Of a stretch of 64,000 nucleotides of DNA, positions 37,384 through 45,132 are shown piece after piece. Source of the stretch: Pseudoalteromonas piscicida (lineage in GTDB: Bacteria > Pseudomonadota > Gammaproteobacteria > Enterobacterales > Alteromonadaceae); NCBI RefSeq assembly GCF_000238315.3, contig NZ_CP011924.1, positions 1,528,501 through 1,592,500 of the forward strand, in the 5' to 3' direction. The notes beneath the pieces were generated by a model that saw nothing but the letters and a program-made list of their open reading frames with translations, made no database searches and was not told the origin of the DNA. Made by a program: the position numbers and the translations under genes. How positions within the stretch are numbered: position 1 is the stretch's first letter; each line of letters opens with the position of its first letter.

Positions 37384-38670
37384 GTGAAGAAACTCTACAT
37401 CTACTTACTCGCTGGTGCATTGATTTCGATCTTTGCACTGGGTTGGGTGATCGACACCTATAATCAGCAAACCGCTCCTTTAGAAGATAGTTTTGAGTGG
37501 CAGAGCAAACTAATTACCGGCCTTGCGAAACAAGTTGCAAATATTGAGCAGGAAGAGCGCGAAAATGCAACGGCTTTAATTGCTCAACAATTCGACATCA
37601 ACATTCGTTATAAAGATGGCGATACTTTAGCCATGCCGCTCGAATTAAAACAACAGATGTTACTACCTGATGGGTTAGTGATAGAAAACGAGAATGTATA
37701 TCTGCTAAAAACAACCCCTGAAATGGCGCCTGATTACGTTGAACTTGAATGGGAGCCTCAGGTTGAACAGGCAGATTACGACGTATTGCTGACGTTATTT
37801 TTCTACGGTGGCATTTGCGCAATATTATGGTTTATTCTTTCTCCGTTAGTTAAACGCTTGATCGTTCTCAATACTGCAGCAAAACACTTTGCCAGTGGTA
37901 ATCTAAGCGCGCGCATCGCCCCAAATCATTTCACTTATATCCGTGACTTAGAAAATACCTTTAATCGAATGGCAAGCCAAATAGAGAAGTTGATGGCTGA
38001 GAATAAGCTAATGGCCTCCAGTCTTTCTCATGACATCCGGACACCTGTTGCGTGCTTAAGATTTGGCCTAGATGCAGCATTAGATGAAAGTGACATCGAT
38101 GCCATTCGCGATTATTTAGCGCGCATGGAAAAAGATCTAGATCAAATGGAAGATATGCTCTCGAGCTACCTATCTTTTGCGACGCTTGAACAAAAGTCTC
38201 ATTTACTAAAACATGAAGTAACGACCCTATCTCGCTATGGTCAAGATCTGATGCAGCAAATGCAACCAAAGCTGCAAAATAACCAGCTGTCTGGTCGGGT
38301 AGAAATTCCGGAACACTTAATGATCCATGGTGACTTGCATTGGCTTGCAAGAGCGATAAGTAATTTGATCAGCAATGCCTGTGATTTTGCCACTGCCAGT
38401 GTATTATTAAGTGCACACCGCACTGAGCATTGGCTCATTATTACAGTTGAAGACGATGGCCCTGGGATCGCGAGACAAAATTGGGATAAAGTCTTTAGTC
38501 CTTTCTTTCAAGAGCAAACTCACCGTAACCGTGCAGGTAAAAGCTATGGCTTAGGCCTTGCAATCGTTGCAAAAGTCATGGATTGGCATCATGGTACAGC
38601 CACCGTTAGCCAGTCAGAACGATTAGGTGGCGCAAAATTTGTGCTTTCGCTACCCTGTAAAGAAAAATAA
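37384..38670 (+). CDS. Sensor histidine kinase, RstB-like
   Basis: This 428-residue inner-membrane kinase starts with GTG at 37384. It has one helix at residues 5-23, a periplasmic domain of about 110 residues, a second helix at 135-155, a HAMP domain (156-205), HisKA with His216 (ASSLSHDIRTPVACLRFGLD) and a HATPase domain (ISNLISNACDFA, VEDDGPGI, GLGLAIVAKVM). It partners the response regulator just upstream. The SHDIRTPVACLRF form resembles RstB. A hairpin follows 10 bases after the stop. Confidence 0.92.
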   Translation: MKKLYIYLLAGALISIFALGWVIDTYNQQTAPLEDSFEWQSKLITGLAKQVANIEQEERENATALIAQQFDINIRYKDGDTLAMPLELKQQMLLPDGLVIENENVYLLKTTPEMAPDYVELEWEPQVEQADYDVLLTLFFYGGICAILWFILSPLVKRLIVLNTAAKHFASGNLSARIAPNHFTYIRDLENTFNRMASQIEKLMAENKLMASSLSHDIRTPVACLRFGLDAALDESDIDAIRDYLARMEKDLDQMEDMLSSYLSFATLEQKSHLLKHEVTTLSRYGQDLMQQMQPKLQNNQLSGRVEIPEHLMIHGDLHWLARAISNLISNACDFATASVLLSAHRTEHWLIITVEDDGPGIARQNWDKVFSPFFQEQTHRNRAGKSYGLGLAIVAKVMDWHHGTATVSQSERLGGAKFVLSLPCKEK

Positions 38671-38679
38671 TTATTGTAA

Positions 38680-38703
38680 ATAAGTCGCTACACGTCGACT
38701 TAT
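38680..38703 (+). terminator. Hairpin after the two-component operon
   Basis: ATAAGTCG (38680-38687) pairs with CGACTTAT (38696-38703), and CTCATA follows. There is no strong U-run, so termination strength is uncertain. Confidence 0.5.
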
Positions 38704-38777
38704 CTCATATAGAAATAATCGTGAAAACATTAGCTTATAAGCTAAGCTTTGCTTTTTGAGTGCAACAACTTAATTAC

Positions 38778-38808
38778 GGCTAAATATCAGGCTAAAACTT
38801 GCGCTAAA
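38778..38808 (+). repeat. Three direct repeats at 12-base spacing upstream of the sodium symporter gene
   Basis: GGCTAAA occurs at 38778-38784 and 38790-38796, and CGCTAAA at 38802-38808. The three are exactly 12 bases apart and lie about 85-115 bases before the symporter ATG. Such spacing suits tandem binding of a regulator, but no protein can be named. Confidence 0.6.
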
Positions 38809-38892
38809 TCAAGGTAATTTACTCTTTTTATTTCTTTTTAATTACAGTAGATTGTCAGCGCCGTTAGAAATTTTTAGAGAAGTATAATAATT

Positions 38893-40176
38893 ATGAGCAA
38901 TGTCCGAGGAGAGTTCAGCTCTCGCTTTGGTTTTATTATGGCCGCCGCAGGGTCGGCGGTAGGTTTGGGAAACATTTGGGGGTTTCCAACACAAACGGCA
39001 TCCAATGGTGGTGCTGCGTTTGTTTTAGTTTATCTGGTTTTGGCTTTTTGTCTTGCTTATCCAGCACTAATGGCAGAACTCGTCATTGGTCGTCACGGCC
39101 AAGCAAATGCCGTATCTTCACTGCGCAAACTAACAAATACAGCATGGCAAAGTAAGCTTGCTTTTGTTGTCGGATTCGGCGGCATAATTTGTGCGGGTCT
39201 CATTTTAAGTTTCTATGCAATCGTGGCTGGGTGGATGTTTAGCGCAACACTTGAACCCATCGCGGAAGTTGCATCAATGACTCAAGCGCAATCTTGGCTT
39301 GCTGATTCGTCTATGTCGCGCAACATCGTCTTTACAGCGGCCTTTATTGCACTCACCGTGCTTATAATTAGTAAAGGCGTAGAAAACGGCATTGAGAAGT
39401 GGTCAAAACGTTTGATGCCTGCTCTTATCGGTATTTTATTCTCGTTAATTGCGTATGTATTAACCCAAGAAGGTGCCGTTGAAGGTCTTAAGGTGTACCT
39501 TGTTCCTGACTTTTCTTCTGTGCTTAATCCACAGTTGCTCGTTGATGCCCTAGGACAAGCATTTTTCTCGCTTTCACTTGGTACCAGCGTGATGATCATT
39601 TACGGCTCATACATTAGTAAAAAAGAGAATTTAGTTTCACTTGGTGCCATGGTTACCTTAATCGACGTCTTTATCGCATTCGTTGCTGGCTTACTTATCA
39701 TTCCCGCCATGTATGTCGCACAAGCGCAAGGCGTAGAGATTTTTGCGGCTGACGGCTCACTACTAAACGAAGACACCTTAGTGTTTCAAGTATTGCCAGC
39801 ATTGTTTGATAGCATGGGTAGTATTGGCCTTTTAGTAAGCTTCGCTTTCTTTGCTCTGATGAGTATTGCCGCACTCACCTCGTCTATTTCGATGCTAGAA
39901 GCGCCCGTCTCCTATGCTGTTGAACGTTTTGCACTGGGCAGAGTGCAGGCCACCTGGATCATCGGTACCTTGGTAACAGCCGTAAGCTTCACCATTTTGG
40001 TAAACATCGAAACCCTGTTCGGCTTTACTGTTAGCCTGACAACAAAGTTTGGTCAGCCACTACTTGGCATGCTGTGCTGTGTATTTGTCGGTTGGATTTG
40101 GCACAGAGCAAAACTGCTTAAAGAAATTGAATCAGGATGCCCGGAAGTTGGTAGTAGTTTCTTCTGGAAAGTATAG
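38893..40176 (+). CDS. Sodium-dependent transporter, SNF/NSS family
   Basis: This 427-residue symporter has about 11 membrane helices. The helix-1 signature GFIMAAAGSAVGLGNIWGFP (residues 13-32) provides the Na+ site and the unwound substrate site typical of LeuT-fold NSS proteins. It probably imports an amino acid or similar solute with Na+, which fits a marine bacterium. The helix-6 region (VDALGQAFFSLSLGTSVMIIYGSY) is also conserved. It is a single gene ending in a bidirectional terminator. Confidence 0.93.
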   Translation: MSNVRGEFSSRFGFIMAAAGSAVGLGNIWGFPTQTASNGGAAFVLVYLVLAFCLAYPALMAELVIGRHGQANAVSSLRKLTNTAWQSKLAFVVGFGGIICAGLILSFYAIVAGWMFSATLEPIAEVASMTQAQSWLADSSMSRNIVFTAAFIALTVLIISKGVENGIEKWSKRLMPALIGILFSLIAYVLTQEGAVEGLKVYLVPDFSSVLNPQLLVDALGQAFFSLSLGTSVMIIYGSYISKKENLVSLGAMVTLIDVFIAFVAGLLIIPAMYVAQAQGVEIFAADGSLLNEDTLVFQVLPALFDSMGSIGLLVSFAFFALMSIAALTSSISMLEAPVSYAVERFALGRVQATWIIGTLVTAVSFTILVNIETLFGFTVSLTTKFGQPLLGMLCCVFVGWIWHRAKLLKEIESGCPEVGSSFFWKV

Positions 40177-40250
40177 CCTTGGTACATCCGCTTTGTTTGT
40201 CCAATTGCCATTGCTGCGGTATTTTTAAACTCACTATAATTTCGCTCATA

Positions 40251-40276
40251 AAAAGAGGCTACGCATAGCCTCTTTT
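40251..40276. terminator. Bidirectional terminator between the symporter and elaA genes
   Basis: A 10-bp stem, AAAAGAGGCT (40251-40260) / AGCCTCTTTT (40267-40276), reaches into the elaA stop codon. A-rich and T-rich ends suit both directions. Confidence 0.85.
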
Positions 40277-40721
40277 ACTTTTTCACAAATAACATATCCT
40301 GATGCAGGATCCCATCTTCTAGATAATCTTCACCTTGCTTCACAAAGCCGAGCCCCGTATAAAACTTATCTAAATAACACTGCGCAGAGATAACTAAAGC
40401 CTCATGGGTAATATCCGTTTCACAACAAGCAATCGCGCGATGCATAAGGTTATGTGCAATGCCCTGCCCTCGCAGCATTGACGAAACGATAACACGGCCA
40501 ATGGATGCAGTAGTTGCGGATTTTCTATAACAACGTGCATACGCTAAAATTTGTTCATCTTTAACTAAAAATAGGTGTCGAGTTTCAGGCGCCCTATCGG
40601 TATCATCAATTTCTGGATAGGGACATGCTTGTTCCACAACGAATACCTCTACCCTTAGCTTTAAAATCTCAAAAAGCTCATCTTTAGTGAGCGCATCATA
40701 ACTTTTAATTTGCCAATTCAT
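40275..40721 (-). CDS. elaA: GNAT-family acetyltransferase ElaA
   Basis: This is a 148-residue GNAT protein if it starts at the ATG 40721 (MNWQIKSYDALTKDELFEILKLR), which has an AGAGAAG sequence just upstream. The frame is open to 40799 but the extension does not fit the family. LRVEVFVVEQACPYPEIDDTD is the ElaA hallmark. IGRVIVSSMLRGQGIAHNLM is the acetyl-CoA-binding motif A, with RGQGIA the pyrophosphate loop. The acceptor substrate is unknown. It is preceded by a terminator for the next upstream gene. Confidence 0.9.
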   Translation of the reverse strand: MNWQIKSYDALTKDELFEILKLRVEVFVVEQACPYPEIDDTDRAPETRHLFLVKDEQILAYARCYRKSATTASIGRVIVSSMLRGQGIAHNLMHRAIACCETDITHEALVISAQCYLDKFYTGLGFVKQGEDYLEDGILHQDMLFVKK

Positions 40722-40783
40722 ATTCTTCTCTGTCATACCAAATAGCTTTATTAAGACTAATTGGTATCCTTTATGCCTGAAAC

Positions 40784-40810
40784 AAAAACGCCCAGACAAA
40801 GCTGGGCGTT
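40784..40810 (-). terminator. Terminator after the spo0M gene
   Basis: The 9-bp stem AACGCCCAG / CTGGGCGTT (40787-40795 / 40802-40810) is followed by a T-rich tract on the minus strand, 19 bases past the spo0M stop. Confidence 0.85.
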
Positions 40811-40828
40811 TGAGAGTAAATTAAGTGA

Positions 40829-41572
40829 TTATGAGAACAGCCGCTCCAACTGATCGCACAATTGAGAGATATTGACGTGATCGTGCTCAATTGTTAGATC
40901 GACGTAACCATCCCCTCTAAACGCTCTGTCCAACTCTATCAGTACATGAGTTCGATGCGCTTCAGGTACAAACGAAAGCTCAACTTCTTGTAGTCCAAAT
41001 AATGCACGTGAGTTTGGTCGGTATTCTAGTTCTTGGTAACAACCAGAAACAGACTGAAACTCAGATGCTCGTAAATAGCCCTTTTCTACATCCGCTTTCA
41101 CTAAATGGAAGCCTAAACGCTCCATCGCTGTCATACATGCTTTCACAGCTTCATTTGGATAAATATGTAAAGCATCTTTGTCTGACGGATCGATTGCCAA
41201 ATCAATGTCTAAACCAGTTTCAATCCAAACATGACAACGGTTGAAGCCCGCATTGATTTCTGTGATTGGTGTTTCTGAATGAAGTCGAGCTTCAAAAGGA
41301 ATAACTTTTTCTTCGCCTGGGCCTATCGTGAAATTATTACCTACACGCCAACGGTCAATAACATGATTACTAAAATATTCTCCGTCTTCCCCTTCAACCT
41401 TAACTCTTGTCATTAGCGCAAGCTCTAAACCTGTTACTTCTTGGCTAACGTCACCGCCTTTTATTACAATTTGCGCTTGAAATTTCTGTCCCGGGTGCAA
41501 ATGCTCTGTTTCCAATACAGTGTCTACTTTTGCCGCACCGATACCGACAGATGCTAGGATCTTCTTAAACAT
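40829..41572 (-). CDS. spo0M: Spo0M / SpoOM family arrestin-like protein
   Basis: The start is the ATG at 41572, seven bases after AGGAG, giving 247 residues (MFKKILASVGIGAAKVDTVLE). The frame upstream is open but without a ribosome site. The sequence fits the Spo0M family of two-domain arrestin-like beta-sandwich proteins (GQKFQAQIVIKGGDVSQEVTGLELALMTR, NFTIGPGEEKVIPFEARLHSETPIT, VWIETGLDIDLAIDPSDKD). Despite the name from Bacillus sporulation, gammaproteobacterial members have no sporulation role. Their function is unclear. Confidence 0.9.
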   Translation of the reverse strand: MFKKILASVGIGAAKVDTVLETEHLHPGQKFQAQIVIKGGDVSQEVTGLELALMTRVKVEGEDGEYFSNHVIDRWRVGNNFTIGPGEEKVIPFEARLHSETPITEINAGFNRCHVWIETGLDIDLAIDPSDKDALHIYPNEAVKACMTAMERLGFHLVKADVEKGYLRASEFQSVSGCYQELEYRPNSRALFGLQEVELSFVPEAHRTHVLIELDRAFRGDGYVDLTIEHDHVNISQLCDQLERLFS

Positions 41573-41703
41573 TACGTCTCCTGTCCGGTATGTCCTTACC
41601 TGCATCATAACCATATTTTTTCCAACTTGTCAGCGAAAATTTATAATTTATATATCAGGAGGTTTTGGTACACTGCTCATATCTTGGATAAAAATTTAAA
41701 GTT

Positions 41704-43275
41704 ATGGAACTGCTCTATTTTGCTGTCGCATTTGCATGCGGATTTTCTGTTTATCAATTAAAGCTTCCTCCTTTGATTGGTTTTTTGATGGCAGGCTTTG
41801 TCTTAAACCTACTTGGCCATAAAACCACGGACTTACTTACCCAACTGGCAGATCTTGGTGTAACACTGCTGCTTTTCAGCATCGGCTTAAAATTGCGAGT
41901 TGGTAACTTGATAAAGCCTCAGGTTTGGGCACCTGCGAGTATGCACATCATTACCAGTACGGCGTTTTTCGCTAGCCTGTTGTTGATGCTAGGGGCGATG
42001 AGCCTACCTTTATTTACCGACCTAGACTGGCAAAGCGCTTTACTGGTTGGTTTTGCATTTAGCTTTTCCAGTACCGTTTTTGCGGTAAAAGTGCTGGAAG
42101 AACGCGGTGAAATGGCAAGTCTTCACGGTAAAATCTCAATCGGTATTTTGGTTATGCAAGATATCTTTGCGGTTATCTTTCTCGCCGTCAGTACAGGCAA
42201 AGTACCCAATATTTGGGCACTGGCACTGCTTGTAGTGCTACCGCTTGTACGTCCAGTTATGTTTTGGGTATTAAGCCGTTCAAAGCATGGTGAGTTACTC
42301 CCTCTTTTTGGCTTCTTCTTTGCGTTAGTCGCAGGTTATCATGCCTTTGAATTTGCGGGTCTCAAAGGTGATCTCGGTGCGCTGATCATGGGTATGATTT
42401 TTGCCCCACATAAAAAAGCCGGTGAGTTATCAAAATCACTACTGAATGTGAAAGACATCTTGCTTGTTGGGTTTTTCTTGAATATTGGTTTGAATGCCAC
42501 GATTACACTGGACACGCTTTTAATAGCAATTCTACTGGTAATTGTTCTACCGATTAAAGTCTCTCTTTATTATCTCTTCACCAATATGTTCAAATTGCGT
42601 GCTCGTACACCACTATTGAGCGCTTTTACACTCACTAACTATAGCGAGTTTGGTCTTATTGTCTGTGCCGTTGCATCTGCTTCTGGTGCGGTTGCTCCTG
42701 ACTGGTTAGCGGTCGTGGCTATTGCTGTTTCTATTACTTTTGTGATTGCGTCTCCGCTAAACAAACGCTCGAACGAAATCTACGTTAAATTAGAGCCTTG
42801 GTTATTAAAGTTCGAGAGCCAAGACCGCTTAGAAGAAGAACTACCCGTAAACCTGACCGATACAAAAATCGTAATATTTGGCATGGGAAGAATTGGAACC
42901 GGTGCTTATGAAACAATACAAGCCAGTTTCCCTGATACCGTTGCAGGTGTAGATATTAAACCTGAGGTGGTTGAAAAACATGTTTCCAGAGGCCGCAGAG
43001 TATTGACCGCCGACGCAACCGATCCTGACTTTTGGCAACGTGTAAATCATTCTGAAGTAGAAATGGTAATGCTCGCAATGCCAAAGCATATGCAAAACAT
43101 TTACGCACTAGAGCAGCTCAAAGCATCGGGTTATAACGGCCAAGTTACCGCCATTGCGAACTACCCTGATCAACAGAAGGAATTAGAAGAAATGGGCGTG
43201 AATTCTACCTATAACTTCTACCTTGAAGCAGGTAGTGGTTTTGCAGAACACGTAAAAGAGAAATTATTTACTTAA
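41704..43275 (+). CDS. CPA2-family monovalent cation:proton antiporter with TrkA-N domain (Kef-type)
   Basis: This 523-residue transporter has about 12 membrane helices in residues 1-350 (LKLPPLIGFLMAGFVLNLLG at helix 1-2, LADLGVTLLLFSIGLKLRV, and FALVAGYHAFEFAGLKGDLGALIMG) and then a Rossmann TrkA-N/RCK domain (KIVIFGMGRIGTGAYE). It has the Kef layout but lacks the KefB/C glutathione-gating hallmarks that I can recognise. It probably exchanges K+ or Na+ for H+ under nucleotide control. A single gene ends in a terminator-like hairpin. Confidence 0.9.
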   Translation: MELLYFAVAFACGFSVYQLKLPPLIGFLMAGFVLNLLGHKTTDLLTQLADLGVTLLLFSIGLKLRVGNLIKPQVWAPASMHIITSTAFFASLLLMLGAMSLPLFTDLDWQSALLVGFAFSFSSTVFAVKVLEERGEMASLHGKISIGILVMQDIFAVIFLAVSTGKVPNIWALALLVVLPLVRPVMFWVLSRSKHGELLPLFGFFFALVAGYHAFEFAGLKGDLGALIMGMIFAPHKKAGELSKSLLNVKDILLVGFFLNIGLNATITLDTLLIAILLVIVLPIKVSLYYLFTNMFKLRARTPLLSAFTLTNYSEFGLIVCAVASASGAVAPDWLAVVAIAVSITFVIASPLNKRSNEIYVKLEPWLLKFESQDRLEEELPVNLTDTKIVIFGMGRIGTGAYETIQASFPDTVAGVDIKPEVVEKHVSRGRRVLTADATDPDFWQRVNHSEVEMVMLAMPKHMQNIYALEQLKASGYNGQVTAIANYPDQQKELEEMGVNSTYNFYLEAGSGFAEHVKEKLFT

Positions 43276-43286
43276 ATTAGATATTG

Positions 43287-43321
43287 GTTCTCAGTATCAT
43301 AATTGGTACTGAGAACTATTT
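43287..43321 (+). terminator. Terminator after the antiporter gene
   Basis: The 10-bp stem GTTCTCAGTA (43287-43296) / TACTGAGAAC (43307-43316) is followed by TATTTTC, 11 bases past the stop. Confidence 0.7.
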
Positions 43322-43552
43322 TCATATTCAGATCATTGCGTTACGTCTAGACGTCTATTTTTATTGTTTCATTCCTCTCATTATTCGATTTACAAAGCTT
43401 TACATCCAAGATGGTAATTTGCCCCCACTTCAGAGTAAACTGATCACATCGGACATGGCGTAAGTATCTATTTTATGAACATAAATTGATACCGAATGCC
43501 CTTTGAACATCGTGTCACTGGATTGTGAACAAGCTATACCTTTGGGGGTTTT

Positions 43553-43840
43553 ATGATTAAGAATAAATCTAATGGTCAATTTTCTGCAGTAGTGGATGAC
43601 GTCAAGGCTGCGCCTTTTTCAGACCTCCAAGAAAGACTAGACGCAATTCAGGACAGCGGTATGACAGCGCTGGCAATTCGCAATATCCTCTTTCATAAAA
43701 TGCTCGATATGCATGCGGTACCAAACGATCATTATTTAAGAGATGAAGAAACTCCGAGCCGTTTAGACGATCCAAAACTAATTGAGAAGTTAAATGAGCT
43801 AGGCTTTTTCCGCAGCAAGCCTTCATCGCAACTACACTAG
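43553..43840 (+). CDS. Small acidic protein of unknown function
   Basis: This 95-residue protein was not recognised. It is soluble, predicted mainly helical (FSDLQERLDAIQDSGMTALAIRNILFHKMLDMHAV), with an acidic middle (RDEETPSRLDDPKLIEKLNELGFF). A G-rich sequence (TTGGGGG) lies six bases before the ATG, and a clear terminator follows the stop. Both support a real monocistronic gene. Codon usage looks like its neighbours. It has no recognised functional neighbour. Confidence 0.7.
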   Translation: MIKNKSNGQFSAVVDDVKAAPFSDLQERLDAIQDSGMTALAIRNILFHKMLDMHAVPNDHYLRDEETPSRLDDPKLIEKLNELGFFRSKPSSQLH

Positions 43841-43868
43841 TAAAGATTTAGGGAGCCTACTCTCCCAC

Positions 43869-43902
43869 ATAGGCTGACAATGCCCGTCGTCAGCCTATTT
43901 TC
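43869..43902 (+). terminator. Rho-independent terminator
   Basis: The 10-bp stem ATAGGCTGAC / GTCAGCCTAT (43869-43878 / 43889-43898) is followed by TTTT. It ends the small-protein gene. Confidence 0.85.
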
Positions 43903-44028
43903 CTCTTCCGAGCACAAGCTTTCACCTCTTTCACAAGCATCCTAATAAAGTAATAAATAGCGTAAGCTATTACGGTGATTAGCAACACCAATTTTTCCCT
44001 GCAAAGAAGTGGAGCTGAGTAACCGAGA

Positions 44029-45015
44029 TCAGTCACCCTGCGAAGATTTTAGTGGCGGGTTATTTTTCTTTTTCGGTAATAACGTTTTCCAAGCCTGCTT
44101 GAATGGCTTCAAGTAAATTGCGGTCAGTGAATCATGCCCTGCATCATATTGCCCAACTCCAATGGTAATTTTACCCGCACTCGAGGCCTTAATAAGCGAA
44201 CCATACATACGGTCCCAAATGGCTAGTGCTGAACCTAAGTTGGTATCAAAATGGATTGGATTGCTACTGTGATGCACTTGGTGTTGTGCAGGACTAATAA
44301 ACCAATTCTCTAGCCTATTACCCCAACTCAGCCATATATGTGAATGCCTTAAATTAGCCCCAAAGATATTAAATAAAAAGACAAACGCATTCGCACCAAG
44401 AATATCGTACATACTCAAGCTGCTGCCAAATACGTAATACCCTATTCCAACTACAATTCCTTGAGTTAATGCCATACGACAGGCGTACAGGTAGCTTTCA
44501 ACGGGATGTGAGCGATAAATGGTAAAGGGAGTCAGGACTTTTGCAGAATGGTGCACCTTGTGAAACTCCCAAAAGAATGGGATTTTATGTAGGATCAGGT
44601 GCAGCAAGAACCGAGTGAAGTCATCGACTATAAATAAAAATAACGTAAATAGTCCAATCACCAGCCATTCTGGCGCTTCAAGATGTAAAGCTGGACCAAA
44701 AAGCGCTTCAAGCCCACCGGATAACCCTAGCGCCACCGGTACCATAGTCAACACGATAGGCGTGAACGTCGCCGCCTTTATCAATCGATTTGTGACCAAT
44801 AAACAGTAATCGAGCTTGGCGCTTTTGCACCACCACACTTGCTTGGGAAACAGAAACTTTAAAAAACCTTTACCAGAGCGCGCTTTTTCTGTGGCGATAT
44901 AAACAGGAACAGCCATCAAAATGGCACTAAACAAGTATGGCAAATACACTCTTTTATTGGCATCGAACAAGTAGCCTGGGAGTTCAGTAATGCTTTGCCA
45001 TAATTGCTCTAACAT
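44029..45015 (-). CDS. Sterol desaturase / fatty acid hydroxylase superfamily membrane protein
   Basis: This membrane di-iron enzyme has 328 residues from the ATG at 45015, which has GGAAA upstream; the frame is open to 45030. It has several helices and the superfamily's histidine boxes: HLILH, HKVHH and HQVHH, plus scattered histidines (RHSHIW). These boxes bind two irons for O2-dependent hydroxylation or desaturation of a lipid. The LxxFWEFHKVHHS pattern is common in bacterial relatives with unknown lipid substrates. It lies just downstream of the TonB receptor operon but after a hairpin, so co-transcription is uncertain. Confidence 0.9.
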   Translation of the reverse strand: MLEQLWQSITELPGYLFDANKRVYLPYLFSAILMAVPVYIATEKARSGKGFLKFLFPKQVWWCKSAKLDYCLLVTNRLIKAATFTPIVLTMVPVALGLSGGLEALFGPALHLEAPEWLVIGLFTLFLFIVDDFTRFLLHLILHKIPFFWEFHKVHHSAKVLTPFTIYRSHPVESYLYACRMALTQGIVVGIGYYVFGSSLSMYDILGANAFVFLFNIFGANLRHSHIWLSWGNRLENWFISPAQHQVHHSSNPIHFDTNLGSALAIWDRMYGSLIKASSAGKITIGVGQYDAGHDSLTAIYLKPFKQAWKTLLPKKKNNPPLKSSQGD

Positions 45016-45096
45016 AGTCATTTCCATCAAAAAGAAATAATGAGTTCATATATTTTTGGAATAGCTCCATAGGCCTTACGACAGGCGCCATGAAGC

Positions 45097-45121
45097 TGCG
45101 GCCCTTATTTTAAGAGCCGCA
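45097..45121 (-). terminator. Weak hairpin downstream of the TonB receptor gene
   Basis: TGCGGC (45097-45102) pairs with GCCGCA (45116-45121), 12 bases past the receptor stop. No U-run follows on the minus strand, so read-through towards the desaturase-like gene is possible. Confidence 0.35.
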
Positions 45122-45132
45122 TAGACAATCAA

